Assembly: GCF_020177055.1 (NCBI RefSeq) | Contig: NZ_JAIQXT010000003.1 | Location: 62,001-126,000, forward strand | Length of the DNA: 64,000 bases | Reading direction: 5' to 3' | Source of the DNA: Sphingomonas sp. R647 | GTDB lineage: Bacteria > Pseudomonadota > Alphaproteobacteria > Sphingomonadales > Sphingomonadaceae | Part shown: positions 1-11,300 of the stretch, piece by piece | Layout: every line of letters begins with the position of its first letter | Numbering within the stretch: position 1 is the first letter of the stretch | The notes under the pieces: model-generated | Told to the model about the DNA's origin: nothing | Seen by the model: the letters and a program-made list of their open reading frames with translations, nothing else | Database searches by the model: none | Position numbers and translations under genes: made by a program

Positions 1-1706
1 AAACGCTCTTTGCGGGCATCGGCCTTTTCTACCGCGTCTTCGCGCTTCTCCTTGAGATATCGCTCCACCCACTCGGGCGAAAAACCGGCGGGCGGTGCAA
101 TATCGGCGCGCAGATATTGATCCGGGCTTTCCAGTACTAGAAACGCCATTGCCGGGCCGGCGACCTGGTAGCGACGGGCGAGGTCGACCTTGGCTTGGTG
201 TCGGCCAGGGTCATCGCCGAGCAGCTGCACTTCCTGCGCCGCCCACAAGGCAGCGGGAGCGTCTGCCGAAACAGTCTTGCCGGCCAACAGACCATAGTGG
301 CGCTGGCTACCGTCGCTGAGGTCCACACGAAGCCCGCCTGACGATGGCAAGCGTCCAACGAGGAGCCAACTTCCAGACCGGGCGGGAAGCGCGCGGAATG
401 CGATGCGCCGGCCAGCAGAATCGCGCACCGCGATGGGAGTGACCGCTCGATCCGCCAGCGTCGCTGCCGCCTCTGCCGCTCTGCCTTCGACGACACGGAT
501 AAAGCGGCCACCTGATGCCTGAGCGATGCGGCCAAGCCGCGCTCCGTCCGCATCGGTGGCGGCCGACTACACCGACAAGGAACAATCGGGCATGAACGGC
601 GCAGAATGGTCGATCGTCACCTGACCATCGAAAACGAGAATGCAGTGGCTCGCTGGCGGCAGCGAGACCCCGTCGAGCCCGGCGAGTGAGGTCGCGCCGC
701 GATAGGTGACGGCTGTCAGAGCAGCCCGCAGCTGGGCTATATTCTGCACGGTCGTTATCTCGGGCCGGTCGCTCGCAAACGTGACCAGATCAATTGCGGT
801 AGGCGTTGTGGCGTCGGCTAGACGGGCCAATACCTCTGCCTCAAGTTTCGGTGCACCGCGACCGTGCGAAAGCGAGCGATCCCAGTAAACGCGCAGCCGG
901 CCCGGCTTCGGTTTGGTGGTTGCCTGATCAGAATGGTCCGCGATCGTGAAAAAGGTTTCGCCGCCACTGTGCCGTGCGAGCGTCAAGGGCCTGGCGAGCG
1001 TTCCCTCTTCAATCGTGAGCCCATCACGGATGACTGCCTGCTCGAAACGCGCGGTTCCGGTCCAGCTCGCGCCGGCGCGGTCGAGCTTTGTCGGCTTGCC
1101 GGCGAAGCGCACGATCGGCGCCACGTCATATCCATCAATCGTGACGTTGATCGACAGGACGCCGATCGGAGCATCGCGCGACAGCGGCAATATGATTCCG
1201 CGCTCGGGGTCAAACGGCGCCGTGAATAGCATGCGGAAGCGACGAGGGTTTTTGCGGTCGATCGGATATATGCGGGTGGTGAAGCGGTTCCCCGCATCGA
1301 CTTCGGCCAGGCCAGGGTCGATGTCCTCGCGAACCTCGTCCTCGAAGATTTCGCGGGCCTTGGGTTGTTCGAGGAGCTGGCCGGGTATGAGCACAGCGCC
1401 GACATTGAGCGCATAGCCCGTCACCACCGCGTCGGGGGGCATCGCCATTGAAAGCGTCGCCGAATAGGGATCGTCATTGTCGGATGCGATCACCAGCTCA
1501 AGAGAGATATCGGCAGTACGACCCATGACATGTGCCGTGACGTGCATTTGTTCGATCCGCAGATGGCGGGCAGCATCATCGCCATCGCCGCGTTTGATGC
1601 CGCGCTCAGACTCGCTCAAGGTGGGATTGATCTGAGCGAATGCTTGTGGCTGTGCCATGCCCAGCGCCAAACCGAGCACGAGCACGAGTTTCCTGGCCCA
1701 AATCAT
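1..1706 (-). pseudogene. VIT/vWA-domain exported protein, interrupted by an in-frame amber codon; 3' end lies outside the window
   Basis: The start is taken as the ATG at 1706, preceded by a GGGAGA ribosome-binding site and followed by a signal peptide (MIWARKLVLVLGLALG, cleavage near AFA-Q). A vault inter-alpha-trypsin (VIT) domain follows (about residues 45-180, including the QPKAREIFEDEVRED stretch) and then the beginning of a von Willebrand A-like region (IDLVTFASDRPE). Translation stops at TAG (567-569, reverse strand), but the same frame stays open without another stop to the window edge and continues as plausible protein (SAATDADGARLGRIAQ and onward). This is a point nonsense mutation, a sequencing error or a readthrough site rather than a natural end. 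VIT/vWA proteins are envelope-associated and their exact role here is unknown. The gene is transcribed divergently from the HD gene. Confidence 0.75.
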
Positions 1707-1822
1707 TCGTGTCTCCCATCTGAACGAGAGTGACCTTCTTTGTCTGGACACGCAATCACGACCGCGTTCGGTTCAGTCATCAAAGCCTATCGTTGGACGA
1801 GTAGGCGGGTTAGGCTCGCATC

Positions 1823-2389
1823 ATGACACTCGACGAGAGTTTGGCGCTGCTCGGCCTGTCCGAGGCGATCACGCAGCGATGGCTGGAACAGCTTCACGAG
1901 CCTCACCGTCACTATCACACCCTCAACCACGTCAAGGAGATGCTGCGTCACTATGACGGATCGAGCCGCGAAATGATCGCGGCGATCTGGCTGCACGACA
2001 TCATCTATGATCCGCGCGCATCAGATAACGAAGAGCGTTCCGCCAATCAGGCCCGCGCGGACCTCCCGCCGGATATCGACATCGATCTTGTCGTCCGGCT
2101 GATCCTCGACAGCAAGCATCACACAGGCGGTGATCCACTGACGGATGCTTTCAATGATCTGGACCTTGGCATCATCGGCTCGAGCGCCGGGTCATATGAC
2201 CGCTATGCTGAACAGATCAGGTTGGAATATGCGTTCGTGCCAGATGAAGTTTACCGACCCGCACGCGCTGGAATCCTCAGGAAATTCAACGAGCGCCAAA
2301 TTTTCAGGACGACAGCGTTTCGGCATCTCGAGAGTCAGGCACACTTCAATCTGGAACGAGAGATTACACGTCTCGAAATGCACGACTGA
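1823..2389 (+). CDS. HD-domain metal-dependent phosphohydrolase (COG4339-like)
   Basis: A 188-residue soluble protein. The metal-binding HD signature is visible as RHYHTLNHVKEML near residues 28-40, WLHDIIYD near 56-63 (the HD pair) and SKHH near 93-96. The family is predicted to hydrolyse phosphoester or nucleotide substrates, but the natural substrate is not known. The start is the first ATG after a short leader. There is no operon partner: the upstream gene is divergent and the downstream operon is convergent. Length matches typical stand-alone members. Confidence 0.8.
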   Translation: MTLDESLALLGLSEAITQRWLEQLHEPHRHYHTLNHVKEMLRHYDGSSREMIAAIWLHDIIYDPRASDNEERSANQARADLPPDIDIDLVVRLILDSKHHTGGDPLTDAFNDLDLGIIGSSAGSYDRYAEQIRLEYAFVPDEVYRPARAGILRKFNERQIFRTTAFRHLESQAHFNLEREITRLEMHD

Positions 2390-2546
2390 GGCACAGCAAA
2401 AGATCCAGCCTCTCGAGGTTATGGAGTTCCGGCGCCGCACCGGCCGCTAAGCGCCCCATTATCGGCCATTCAGCCTGTTCCCGCGCGACCTTGAAAGCAG
2501 CCGTTCGTTCGCGAGGGCCGCGGACTCAACTTATTTAATTCAAAAT

Positions 2547-4178
2547 TTAAGGTTCGCTATGACGTTGAACGCGCTCCGAACGACTACATAGATAGGCTTG
2601 GTAACCGACCGACGACTTGCGCATGTAGATTTGCCCGTCGATGACAAATCCGTCGAGATGATGCTGCAAGGTATATTTCGATAGATCTGAAGCGCTATTA
2701 ATGAAGCCTTTGTGCTTGAAATTAAGGGACGTGTTACACAATACGCCAAATCCCGTTAGGTCCTTGAAAGCATTTAGCACCTCGAACAGGGGGCGGTTGC
2801 TTAGTTCGGATACAGTTTGGATGCGAGCGGTGCGATTTACATGGGTGACTGCGGCAAGGTCAGTCGTTGATGCCCGATAGGTGAAGAGCATGAAGGGGCT
2901 AGGGTGCTCGCACCCAAACCATGTTTTAGCATCGTCCTCCAAGCAAACTGGCGCGATCGGGCGAAATTGCTCCCGCTGCTTGATGATGTTTAATCGCTCT
3001 CGGGTGCTGTCCTTGAATGGCGCTGCCAAGATGGAGCGGTTTCCGAGCGCGCGCGGACCTATCTCGTACCTACCGCTGACCCATCCTAGGATAAGATCGG
3101 ATGACAACATCTCTGCGACGGTATTGACGCTGGATTCCAACTTGTCGAACTTGGCGCGGTCGACAGGTTCGTCGAGCGCAAAGGACAGGCCTGAATATAC
3201 ATCCCACGAGATCTTCGGGTCACCCGTGAAGTGGAACTGGGCATCGATGGCAGTGCCAATTGCCGAACCCGAGTCGTTGGCGACCGGAGGCACGAACACC
3301 TCGCTGAACAGGCCAGATCCCTGCCATTTGGAATTCCAATCGCAGTTAAGGCCGCACCCGCCCGCGATCAGCAGGGGCATGCCACGCTTCAAGTCTGATT
3401 TAGCAAATTGGTGAAATCGATCGAACAGCCGGTCGCTGAATATACCGGCAAAATTTCTGAATTCCTGATCATCCGTCCCAACATTGTAGTGGGTGAGGTC
3501 TTGGAGAGCCTCACAGTCCCGAGGCCTGATGTGCTCGCAATCCTGCAGCAAGAAGTCCATGATCAACTCTTCGGAGTGAGTTGCCTGCGTTCGTGTTGAG
3601 AATGAGGCGAGCGCCATCAACTTGCCGGCGTCCGAGAGCCTTGAATACTCCGCGCTACGCTTGTCGAAAGTTGGGTCTGCCAGTGCATAGAGCAACGCAT
3701 AGCGATGTCCTGGCTCCGGCAGAACGTTCGATAACTTCGTGATGTGCAGCCCAGCACTAATCTCATAGAATGCGCCGATGTTGCCCTCCCAGAGCAATGC
3801 GTAGCACGCAGTGCCCTTTGGTAGTCCCGACATTCCAAACGCGCACAGCAGATGCGACCGCTCATGGGAGGAAGAGAAGAGATCGACTTCCTTCCCGAGG
3901 AACCGTTTCCGGCCTGTGCGGACCTTGCCGCATTCCAAGCCATGATAGCCAACCGCGCCCCCTCCCGCTTGGGGTGGTCCATCTTGCCACCACCCCCCCT
4001 TACAAAGGACGTCGGGGACACTAGCGAGCTCACCAAGGGCATCGAAGGCATCTGGCACGGTAACGGCAGAATGCCGATACCCCGAGCCCTTCTCAGCTTC
4101 CAAGGAGAACACTAAGCGGCCGTCCTCTATGTAGGCAAATGCACCGTCATGGCCGGGATTATAGGAAAGTATCTTCAT
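2547..4178 (-). CDS. carbamoyltransferase of the NodU/CmcH family
   Basis: A 543-residue enzyme that transfers a carbamoyl group from carbamoyl phosphate, via carbamoyl-AMP, to a hydroxyl of a sugar or secondary metabolite. The N-terminal Kae1-like ATPase half starts with MKILSYNPGHDGAFAYIEDG and contains LLIAGGCGLNCDWNSK. The YrdC-like C-terminal half has the family hallmark GPRALGNRSILA, then KQREQFRPIAPV and LCNTSLNFKHKGF. Its ATG overlaps the TGA of the upstream gene (ATGA), so translation is probably coupled. With two glycosyltransferase-type genes upstream, the likely acceptor is a sugar of a surface glycan (inference). The three-gene operon appears lower in GC than the rest of the window, which may indicate transfer. 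Confidence 0.88.
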   Translation of the reverse strand: MKILSYNPGHDGAFAYIEDGRLVFSLEAEKGSGYRHSAVTVPDAFDALGELASVPDVLCKGGWWQDGPPQAGGGAVGYHGLECGKVRTGRKRFLGKEVDLFSSSHERSHLLCAFGMSGLPKGTACYALLWEGNIGAFYEISAGLHITKLSNVLPEPGHRYALLYALADPTFDKRSAEYSRLSDAGKLMALASFSTRTQATHSEELIMDFLLQDCEHIRPRDCEALQDLTHYNVGTDDQEFRNFAGIFSDRLFDRFHQFAKSDLKRGMPLLIAGGCGLNCDWNSKWQGSGLFSEVFVPPVANDSGSAIGTAIDAQFHFTGDPKISWDVYSGLSFALDEPVDRAKFDKLESSVNTVAEMLSSDLILGWVSGRYEIGPRALGNRSILAAPFKDSTRERLNIIKQREQFRPIAPVCLEDDAKTWFGCEHPSPFMLFTYRASTTDLAAVTHVNRTARIQTVSELSNRPLFEVLNAFKDLTGFGVLCNTSLNFKHKGFINSASDLSKYTLQHHLDGFVIDGQIYMRKSSVGYQAYLCSRSERVQRHSEP

Positions 4179-6391
4179 GTCGACACTGCCTCGAGGATCG
4201 TCCCATTCGAGCCGCTATCGGCTCCAGAACACGACTTCGGTAAGATTGGCCCACATCCAAGGACGTGTATCGAGCGCACCCGAACCGTGGCAGGTAGGCG
4301 TCGATTTCGGAGGCGCCCTGCAAGCTGCGAGGCCCGAGATGGCCACGCGTTGAGATGCAATTTCATAGGCAGGTGGGGGATTGGGGTTGGATTCCATAGC
4401 ACCCGACGATGGACCAGGATGCCGTCTACCAGCCAACGGATCTCATGCGGTGTCCATTCGATCGCATATCGGTGAAACCCCTTCGAAGCGTCGAAGCCAA
4501 GATCGATCTGGCATGGGCAGCCCCGATAGCCATAGTCGAACCGGGCGCCGTCCTCGCCCGGATTATAGAAAACGTTCACGAGCAAGCGGTTCGGCCTATT
4601 CCCCGCAATTTCGATGTCGATTTCCTGGTGAGGTGAATTTCGGTGGAGGAAAAAGCCGGTGACCACACCCGGCACGTCAGATGCCTGGAAAGCGGCCTCA
4701 AATCTGCCGAAAAGATAGTCGGTGTGACTCGTGATGGCCCCTGCACTATACCCTCGCACGCCGAGGTCTTCTTGCCGGACCTGCAACTTCGCCCCCTCGA
4801 CGCTATCATATTCGACGTTCAAGTGGCGGAACAATGCGAGGTTGCCGGTAAAAGTATCCGACCGTGCAACCCAATGCTGCGGGTCGATCCCCTCGCCACA
4901 ATCGATATAGACCCATCCGCCGCAATCCTCGGTCGCAACCTCGATGCCCGTCCAATCATCATGCTTTGGCGCTACGATCCACGGCGAACGATCCCACTTC
5001 GATTTGGCAGGTACCGGGAGCCGGAGACCTTCGCTTCGCCCCTCGACGATATCGCGTTGCCCAACGTCATCAAGGTGAGGGAATGGGCTTAGAGGTGGCA
5101 CGCATCTGAGATGTTCGCACAGCACCCGCCAGGCATCGGCCTTGCCAGTGTCAAGCAAGGCGACGTCCGCGCCCTTAAGCCGTGCTCGGATCTCCTGAAA
5201 GACCGGATCGTCCGCATCGCTCGAGCACGTCGTTATGACGAACTTGGCGTGCGGATACAGATGGCGGAGGTGCTCGATCTCTGTTGTGAGCGACCCCACG
5301 TTGACATAGGCGCCAAATGCGCGATCGGGGCGTCCCGCGCAGAGCCGATTCCACTCGAGCGCCGGCAAGCGGCGCAAGTCGCTGCAGCATGCATAGCCAA
5401 GCATGGACAACGCCATTGCCAGCGATGACTGGCCCGATCCCGGCGGTCCAAAGCCAAACACGGGAGCGCCAAGCGGATGAGCGTGGAATAGCGCCGCACC
5501 CTCGCTGTTGATGGCGCCGATCCCGGAGAGTGCAGGTAGAATGGAGTAGCTATTTGTCGATATGCTATCCCTTCGCTGGCGCACGATCGATCGCCTAGTA
5601 GCGAACACGTTCAGCTTGCTGAACTGGTGATTGATCCAAAGATCGACCGGCCCACGGCAGGGCAGTGCATCAAGGAGCTTGCGCGCCCCGCGTCGCGAGA
5701 GGATGTACCCCGACAGGTACCATAGCCCCCGTTCTGGCCTGAACACATGACTTGAGTGAAAGGTCTTTGGAGCGCCGTGCATCGCTTCCATGTACGAGAC
5801 GTAGACAATGTCGATGCCGCCGGCCCCTTCATGGGCGCCCCTCATGTCCTGCCAAGCGTGGTCCAGATCTCGCGCGAAGCTTGGGTGAAACCATACGTCG
5901 TCCTCGAGGACGAGCGCATATTCCTCGGCCCCTTCGGCAACCCGCTTCCAAACTCCGATATGCGATCGTGCGACGGCAACTTCTGGTTCTGTCATCGCGA
6001 TGGGGGCTTCCAGCGCGAACCGCGTCGGGAGTGTCTTTGGCTGCGGTTCCACGAAAAGTTGGTCGGACAAAGTGTAGTGCGGATCGACCTGGCCGTCTTC
6101 GGGAGGACCGTTTGAAAAGTTCCTCGCGTCAACAGCAGCATATCGTTCAGACAGGCTGCGGAGATCGTTACCAAGACGGTCCTGGATGCGACCAAGCTCT
6201 TCTTTCACACGCGACCATCTCCGGGGCTCGCGGTCTAGATTGATCACATAGATTTTCCCGATGGTGCGATCCTCGTGGCCTTGGCGAGGCCCGAAGCAGT
6301 TCGCCATCTGCTTGGGGAGGAGTCTACGAAGACTGTACGCGACCCGGAAAATCCAGCGGAGAGTCACTGCTGGCCTGCGAAGCGGGTTCAT
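4175..6391 (-). CDS. three-domain fusion: GT25 glycosyltransferase, P-loop (sulfotransferase-like) domain, GH16 hydrolase-like domain
   Basis: The start is taken at the ATG at 6391, which overlaps the upstream stop as ATGA; a start 18 codons earlier is possible. The roughly 738 residues contain three recognisable parts. The first is a GT25 (LPS glycosyltransferase) domain starting IGKIYVINLDREPRRW near residue 44 with an LEDDVW acidic motif near 160. The second is a nucleotide-binding-like P-loop, GPPGSGQSSLA, at about 315, followed by a sulfotransferase-like fold (DVALLDTGKADAW). The third is a C-terminal GH16/laminarinase-type jelly roll carrying the catalytic signature E590-I-D592-I-E594 and a typical RYAIEWTPHEIRWLVDG end. 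No signal peptide is seen, which is odd for a GH16 enzyme. Linked substrate processing is inference. The middle domain is the least certain. Confidence 0.75.
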   Translation of the reverse strand: MNPLRRPAVTLRWIFRVAYSLRRLLPKQMANCFGPRQGHEDRTIGKIYVINLDREPRRWSRVKEELGRIQDRLGNDLRSLSERYAAVDARNFSNGPPEDGQVDPHYTLSDQLFVEPQPKTLPTRFALEAPIAMTEPEVAVARSHIGVWKRVAEGAEEYALVLEDDVWFHPSFARDLDHAWQDMRGAHEGAGGIDIVYVSYMEAMHGAPKTFHSSHVFRPERGLWYLSGYILSRRGARKLLDALPCRGPVDLWINHQFSKLNVFATRRSIVRQRRDSISTNSYSILPALSGIGAINSEGAALFHAHPLGAPVFGFGPPGSGQSSLAMALSMLGYACCSDLRRLPALEWNRLCAGRPDRAFGAYVNVGSLTTEIEHLRHLYPHAKFVITTCSSDADDPVFQEIRARLKGADVALLDTGKADAWRVLCEHLRCVPPLSPFPHLDDVGQRDIVEGRSEGLRLPVPAKSKWDRSPWIVAPKHDDWTGIEVATEDCGGWVYIDCGEGIDPQHWVARSDTFTGNLALFRHLNVEYDSVEGAKLQVRQEDLGVRGYSAGAITSHTDYLFGRFEAAFQASDVPGVVTGFFLHRNSPHQEIDIEIAGNRPNRLLVNVFYNPGEDGARFDYGYRGCPCQIDLGFDASKGFHRYAIEWTPHEIRWLVDGILVHRRVLWNPTPIPHLPMKLHLNAWPSRASQLAGRLRNRRLPATVRVRSIHVLGCGPILPKSCSGADSGSNGTILEAVST

Positions 6392-7311
6392 CGCTCCTCC
6401 AACGACGATGCCGCGCGATATTCCTGCTGGTTGGAGAGACGCCAATTTCGTGAATCATTGCGGTAGCTCAACGGCCACTTGCTGGTCGAAATCATCTCCC
6501 AATCATGCGCGACCAGGAATGATTCCGATGATCTTGCTTCACTGATAACTTCGAAGACGGACCGAGTTAGATTTCCGGGCCCGGTCGAGGCTTGGACTTC
6601 CGGCAGAACGTTCGAAGGATGTGCTTCCAATGATGCCGTTGCGTTGAGCAGCGCCCTCTCGACAATCGGGTGTTGAGGTGCTGCGATGAGAGGCGTGGTG
6701 TTGAAATAGAAGATCCAACCTGGCCGGTCCGCGCCCGGCTCGGTAAATATCGATGATTCCACCATCTGGCCCGTAGGGATGTCGTAGCAAAATGGCTGGA
6801 GCTTAAGGCGGCCATCTTCGAAGAGATGGCCGATCGGCGCACCGTGGTAGACGTCGTCGGCATCGATGTAGAAGCCGCCTTCGACCAGTACGAATGAATA
6901 GCGGAAGTAATCCGACATCATGGACGGGTGGTAGCACCTGTCGAACGCAGCTTCATGGCGCGCTCCAAGGCGAGCGCCGATGAAGGATCGAGCAGCGTCC
7001 CTATCGAATACATCCAGCTCGAAGCCAACACGTTCCAGTCGCCTCCACGACTTCATACAATTCTCGACGTCTGGCGGAAGGCGCTCGAGGTCATCCCAGA
7101 ACTGAACGATCCGCTTTGGCGTCGGCCGTGCATAGCGGGAGGGCGTGCCCAATGCGTCCCCGCGCCGCTGCACCAACCCGCGGACGAAATTCGAGCGATC
7201 GCGTTCTAACGGGGTCAGAGGATCAGCACTACTCGCCATTGTTACAGGGCCAATATCCACTTTGAAGCGTCTCCCCATCATCGAACTTGCACTGGCTTCA
7301 AGCCTTGGCAA
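6388..7311 (-). CDS. GT32-like glycosyltransferase with DXD sugar-binding region
   Basis: The protein shows the Gly_transf_sug arrangement: PKRIVQFWDDLERLPPDVE near residue 65, then SDYFRYSFVLVEGGFYIDADD, where the DADD acidic cluster binds metal and nucleotide sugar. Members transfer mannose, galactose or similar sugars in capsule, LPS or glycolipid synthesis. The 5' end is uncertain: the longest reading starts with TTG at 7311, ATG codons lie at 7281, 7278 and 7239, and none has a clear ribosome-binding site. All retain the whole domain. It is the first gene of the operon with the fusion protein and the carbamoyltransferase. The donor and acceptor sugars cannot be told from sequence. Confidence 0.82.
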   Translation of the reverse strand: MPRLEASASSMMGRRFKVDIGPVTMASSADPLTPLERDRSNFVRGLVQRRGDALGTPSRYARPTPKRIVQFWDDLERLPPDVENCMKSWRRLERVGFELDVFDRDAARSFIGARLGARHEAAFDRCYHPSMMSDYFRYSFVLVEGGFYIDADDVYHGAPIGHLFEDGRLKLQPFCYDIPTGQMVESSIFTEPGADRPGWIFYFNTTPLIAAPQHPIVERALLNATASLEAHPSNVLPEVQASTGPGNLTRSVFEVISEARSSESFLVAHDWEMISTSKWPLSYRNDSRNWRLSNQQEYRAASSLEER

Positions 7312-8327
7312 ACTTCTCAGGCTGGGGCCATGTCCGGACCCGGCGCGAGAACGTTAGCCCGCCTGCGCGCGACCGGGCAAGCGCAGCCATCGCCCGGCGA
7401 TGTAGGTTGGCGAACGTCATTGGCGCAGACCGCGCGCCGCCGCGAGCGCGTCACTGGTTAGCCGCACGTTAGGGCGCATCGTCCGAGTCGATCATAGTTG
7501 CGGCGTTCCGGTATCAAAAGCCGAAAGCTGCCGACAGATGTCGGCAGGGCGAGGCCCGCCGCCTCTGCGACGAAGAATTCCGCTTTACAGCGACCGGCGG
7601 GCATTAGACTTCAGGCCCTTCGGTGCTATCCGACTGCCGGGGAGGGCCTTACGTTGAAATCCGACTTCGATGTGATCACCGAGTTGGCGCAGCGGGCTCT
7701 TGCGCTTACGCCCGTCATTATCCTCGGCGACCCGTATCCGCATCGCGACGCCAGTCAATGAGCCGCTGTCTGGCACAATCGACTTCTGGGACTGCTGGGC
7801 AGGTGCCGACTGCGCCGGTGATCTCGTAAAGGCGGTCGAAAGCTGGCGGCGCCAAACTGTACAGCCGTAACCTGCAGAACTTGCGTCGATCTTCTATAAT
7901 CGCTGTAACGGACCGGTCGGTTGGCCCGCACGTGATCAGCGGTTGTTTAGTCACGTCGGTAGGCGGATGCATCTTCAGACGACGCCTACCAAAAAGCTGG
8001 GTCCGCTTTCGCTAATGCAGCGCCACAAGCTGCCAGTCCGCTCACGGCCGACCAGCGGCCAGTCTGCTTTCGTCACAACCTGCCCGTCGGCAACGCGCCC
8101 TAAACCCAGTCGTTCTCGCGTGCCAATAGTAAGCCCGAAAGCTGCCGCTGATCGCGTGGTTGGCTATCTCCATTGGCTGGAGCGCGACCACCGCCGCAAC
8201 GCACGGGTGCTTGTTGAGGTTGGAGTTGAGGGGGCGATCGCGCATTATCGCCACAGAGAAAGTATTGGGGCATCTTTCACTCGCCTGCGGCAATTGTCTT
8301 TTAAAGGCGCAATAGGAGGGGCGCTTA
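7312..8327. other. gene-poor stretch with degenerate dispersed repeats
   Basis: No convincing gene was found on either strand: open frames are short, lack ribosome-binding sites and do not look like proteins. The stretch holds copies of a short degenerate motif, GAAAGCTGCC, at 7523-7532 and 8137-8146, also seen in other gaps of this island. The promoter of the CHAT gene must lie near its 3' end; GGAGGGG at about 8313-8319 is the ribosome-binding site for the ATG at 8328. Confidence 0.6.
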
Positions 8328-11300
8328 ATGGCACAGCATCTGTTGATATATTTCGATGAGGCGCCATGCTGTGGAAATTGCGGCAGGCCCCTGCCAGTGG
8401 ATAGCTTAGTCCAAGTCACCTTTGTCGATGGGCTGCGTGATGTCCCTCCCGAAATTCGCAATGGGAATATCAACAAAATAGCCTGCAGCAATTGCACGAA
8501 CGATGCATGGCTGTGGGTAGGCTATCTCTGCCTGGATCTTCAGCGCAATCGATCCGTACTCGCCGTCGCAAACGTCAACGCCGCGTCGAATGACTATTGG
8601 CTAGAGCAAAGTCTTAATCGTGCTCGGACCGAGCGCCCTGAGCTCGACTGGGCCGCAATGACGCTACCCCCGGTCTCGGTTGAGGACTACCGCTCGGTCA
8701 TCGAAGTGCTTACTTGGGATGATGAAACCTACGCCGCTCAGGCCAGCATCGATAGGTGTTTCCTTGTACGTCGGGATATGGTCGACCCTGAATTACGAGC
8801 GCGGCAGTGGGTAGAGGATTACGTCGCACTTTCTTGTAACCGCCTCGTCGGAATTGAGCAGTCGTCCGTTCCGTTTTTGATGGCCTTGGTGCGGGTGGCA
8901 AAAGCTTATGCGGAGTCAGCAGAACAGTCTGAAATTTCGCCGGAGGCCATCGAGTCGCTGTTAGCGTACATTGCTGAGTTCATCGCAGAATGTAATGCGG
9001 GCGGGCCGCCCGATGATTTCGAAATGCACCAGACCGTCGACGACGTCGGCCCATATAAGCCATTCCTGTTCAACCTGTCAGTCGCTTGCGAGCAGCATCT
9101 AGCACATTTGGCGAGACAGTCGGTCTCGCAGGAAACGCTCGACCGCATTGAGGTCGTCGCGGATGCCTTAGGTACCTTGCTGGCACCGTCGCAGACTGTG
9201 CCGAACTTCGGCGACGTTTCTGAAGCCGACAGATTGCTACACCTTGCCCAAGAGCGGGCGGTCGTTGTCGCTAACCTGCCTGAAGGTAGGTTCGCCGATT
9301 TTGACGGGAGCCCGCTGACGCTGCAGCACGTCGTGGATCTCGCCGCGACCGGTAATCGGCCGTGGCAAATTGCACTATGCTATCCAGTTAAGGAGCACCG
9401 CGATCGCCGGATGTATACGCCTGACGATCAAGCGGTCCTTGAGTTGCTTGTCGCAATCGCAGTCCGCTTTGGCGACTTCGAAGCCCGGTTGGGTGCTCAC
9501 TGGGTTCTAGCGACACTGTTTCACGATTCTAATGCATTTCGCGATGGCGCGATCGTCGCCGCGAAGTTGCTTAATCGTCTATTCTCAATGCGCGACGTGG
9601 GAGAATTTCGAGCTAGTGTGGGCAGTATTCCGTTTCTCGCCAGTCTGTTCGATGTTGTCGGCTCGCATTGCCGTCACGCTCGCAGTTTTGCTCTGTCGCA
9701 GCAATTTGCGGCTGTGGCCGTAGAGCAATTTAACGTCGCCGGTTCTCGCGAGGATGCATTGAGGATTCGCACCGAAATGCTCATCACCGCATCAACCTTC
9801 ACAACGGTCAGCGATAGCGAGATCGACGACCTTGTCGCCGACATAAGGGGCACAGAGCTTCCTCCAAAGGTTTTTTCGGACCTGCTCGGAAAGACGCTCT
9901 CGCTTCGAGCACGGCTCGCTGCCGAGCGTCATCCCGTGGCGCCACTGATCCTGGCCGTATTCCACAAACTTCTCCCGCCTCCGAGCCGAGAAGGGCCTGG
10001 CGGGCAATTTTCCGCCTACCTTGGAACGCCAGAAGAGTTGCTCGAAGAGGTCGGTGCAAGCGCCTTGCTTGAGCCGAACTTTCAGATCGAAGATTACGAC
10101 AAAGACAAAGGCGCTAAATCGTCTGCTAGCGAGTTGGTGGAGACCCTTCAGGCTGGCGGCCTGTTATGCCTGGACAAGCTTAAAGGCGACGGCGCCGCCC
10201 GATTGGTCGTGTCTGGAAACTCATATCTCGTTCACTTCGCGGCCGCACTCGACCACGCTGCCGAGCACGCGCATTGGCAACTCTGGCTAAATCTCTTCGT
10301 CGAGATGGTAGGTGCTACCGACAAATTACATCCTGATTTGGCGTTGCATCTTATTTCGATCGCGGAATCGGCGGCTACCGACCTCAACATCCGGGACATA
10401 CCGGAGCGCACTCGGAGCTTTGCAATGCTGAAGGCCCGGGCACACTGCCATAAGTTCTTACGCAGCCAAGATGATTCCAAGGAACTCGATGAAGCTCGGG
10501 TTGCTTTCAAACAGGCGATCGATGCAGCTTGCCTGGTCATTCCACCCAGCGACGATCTCTCGCTCAGGATCGCTGAATTTCGCGAGATTTCCGGCGATTG
10601 TGTTGGTGCCAGCGATGCATATGTATCGCTTGCTCTGGCGCTTGAGCGCCAAGCCCGCGACCATCAAGGTTCTTTACCCGATGATCGGCTGGAACAACGC
10701 GCTCGAGCCTACTCGCGAGCCGCCGCTGCTCGATTGTTCGCGGCGATTTCGCCTAAAGGACCGCCCGATCAAGAGATGCTTACTCAAGTGCTGGGGCTGA
10801 TTGAGCTTTCTCGTACTCAGGTCCGTAGCAACGCCCCTCTTTCAGACCATGGCGTCGAAGCAGCGCTCGCGCTCCTTCCCGCAAGGCCCAGTGCAATTCT
10901 TGCAGACCTGCCAGGACGCAAAGGCGTGCTCGTCTATGAACTCTTTCCAGATAGCGACTTCAAAGCTGGCTTTTGGGCGTGCATTTACTGTGCCCCCGAT
11001 GGCGAAATTTCGTTTCACCTCATGCCGCTGGAAGAAACATATCAATCCATCAAAACCGTCGCCGATGTGTTCGAGGCTACCTCGGGAGCATTGATCGGAC
11101 AGACCATCGGCAGCGCCGCGCGGACGTTCGCCCAGGTGGCAGGGGCATCCTCAGGCGTGCTTGAAATACTCGGGGACGAGCTTGTTGGTCACAAGATCGC
11201 CGCGGCTATCTCACGCGATCGTCTTGATCGTTTGTTTATCGCTCCCCAGGCCTATTTGTACGAAGTTCCCTGGATGGCGTTACGAGTAAGCAAACCGGGC

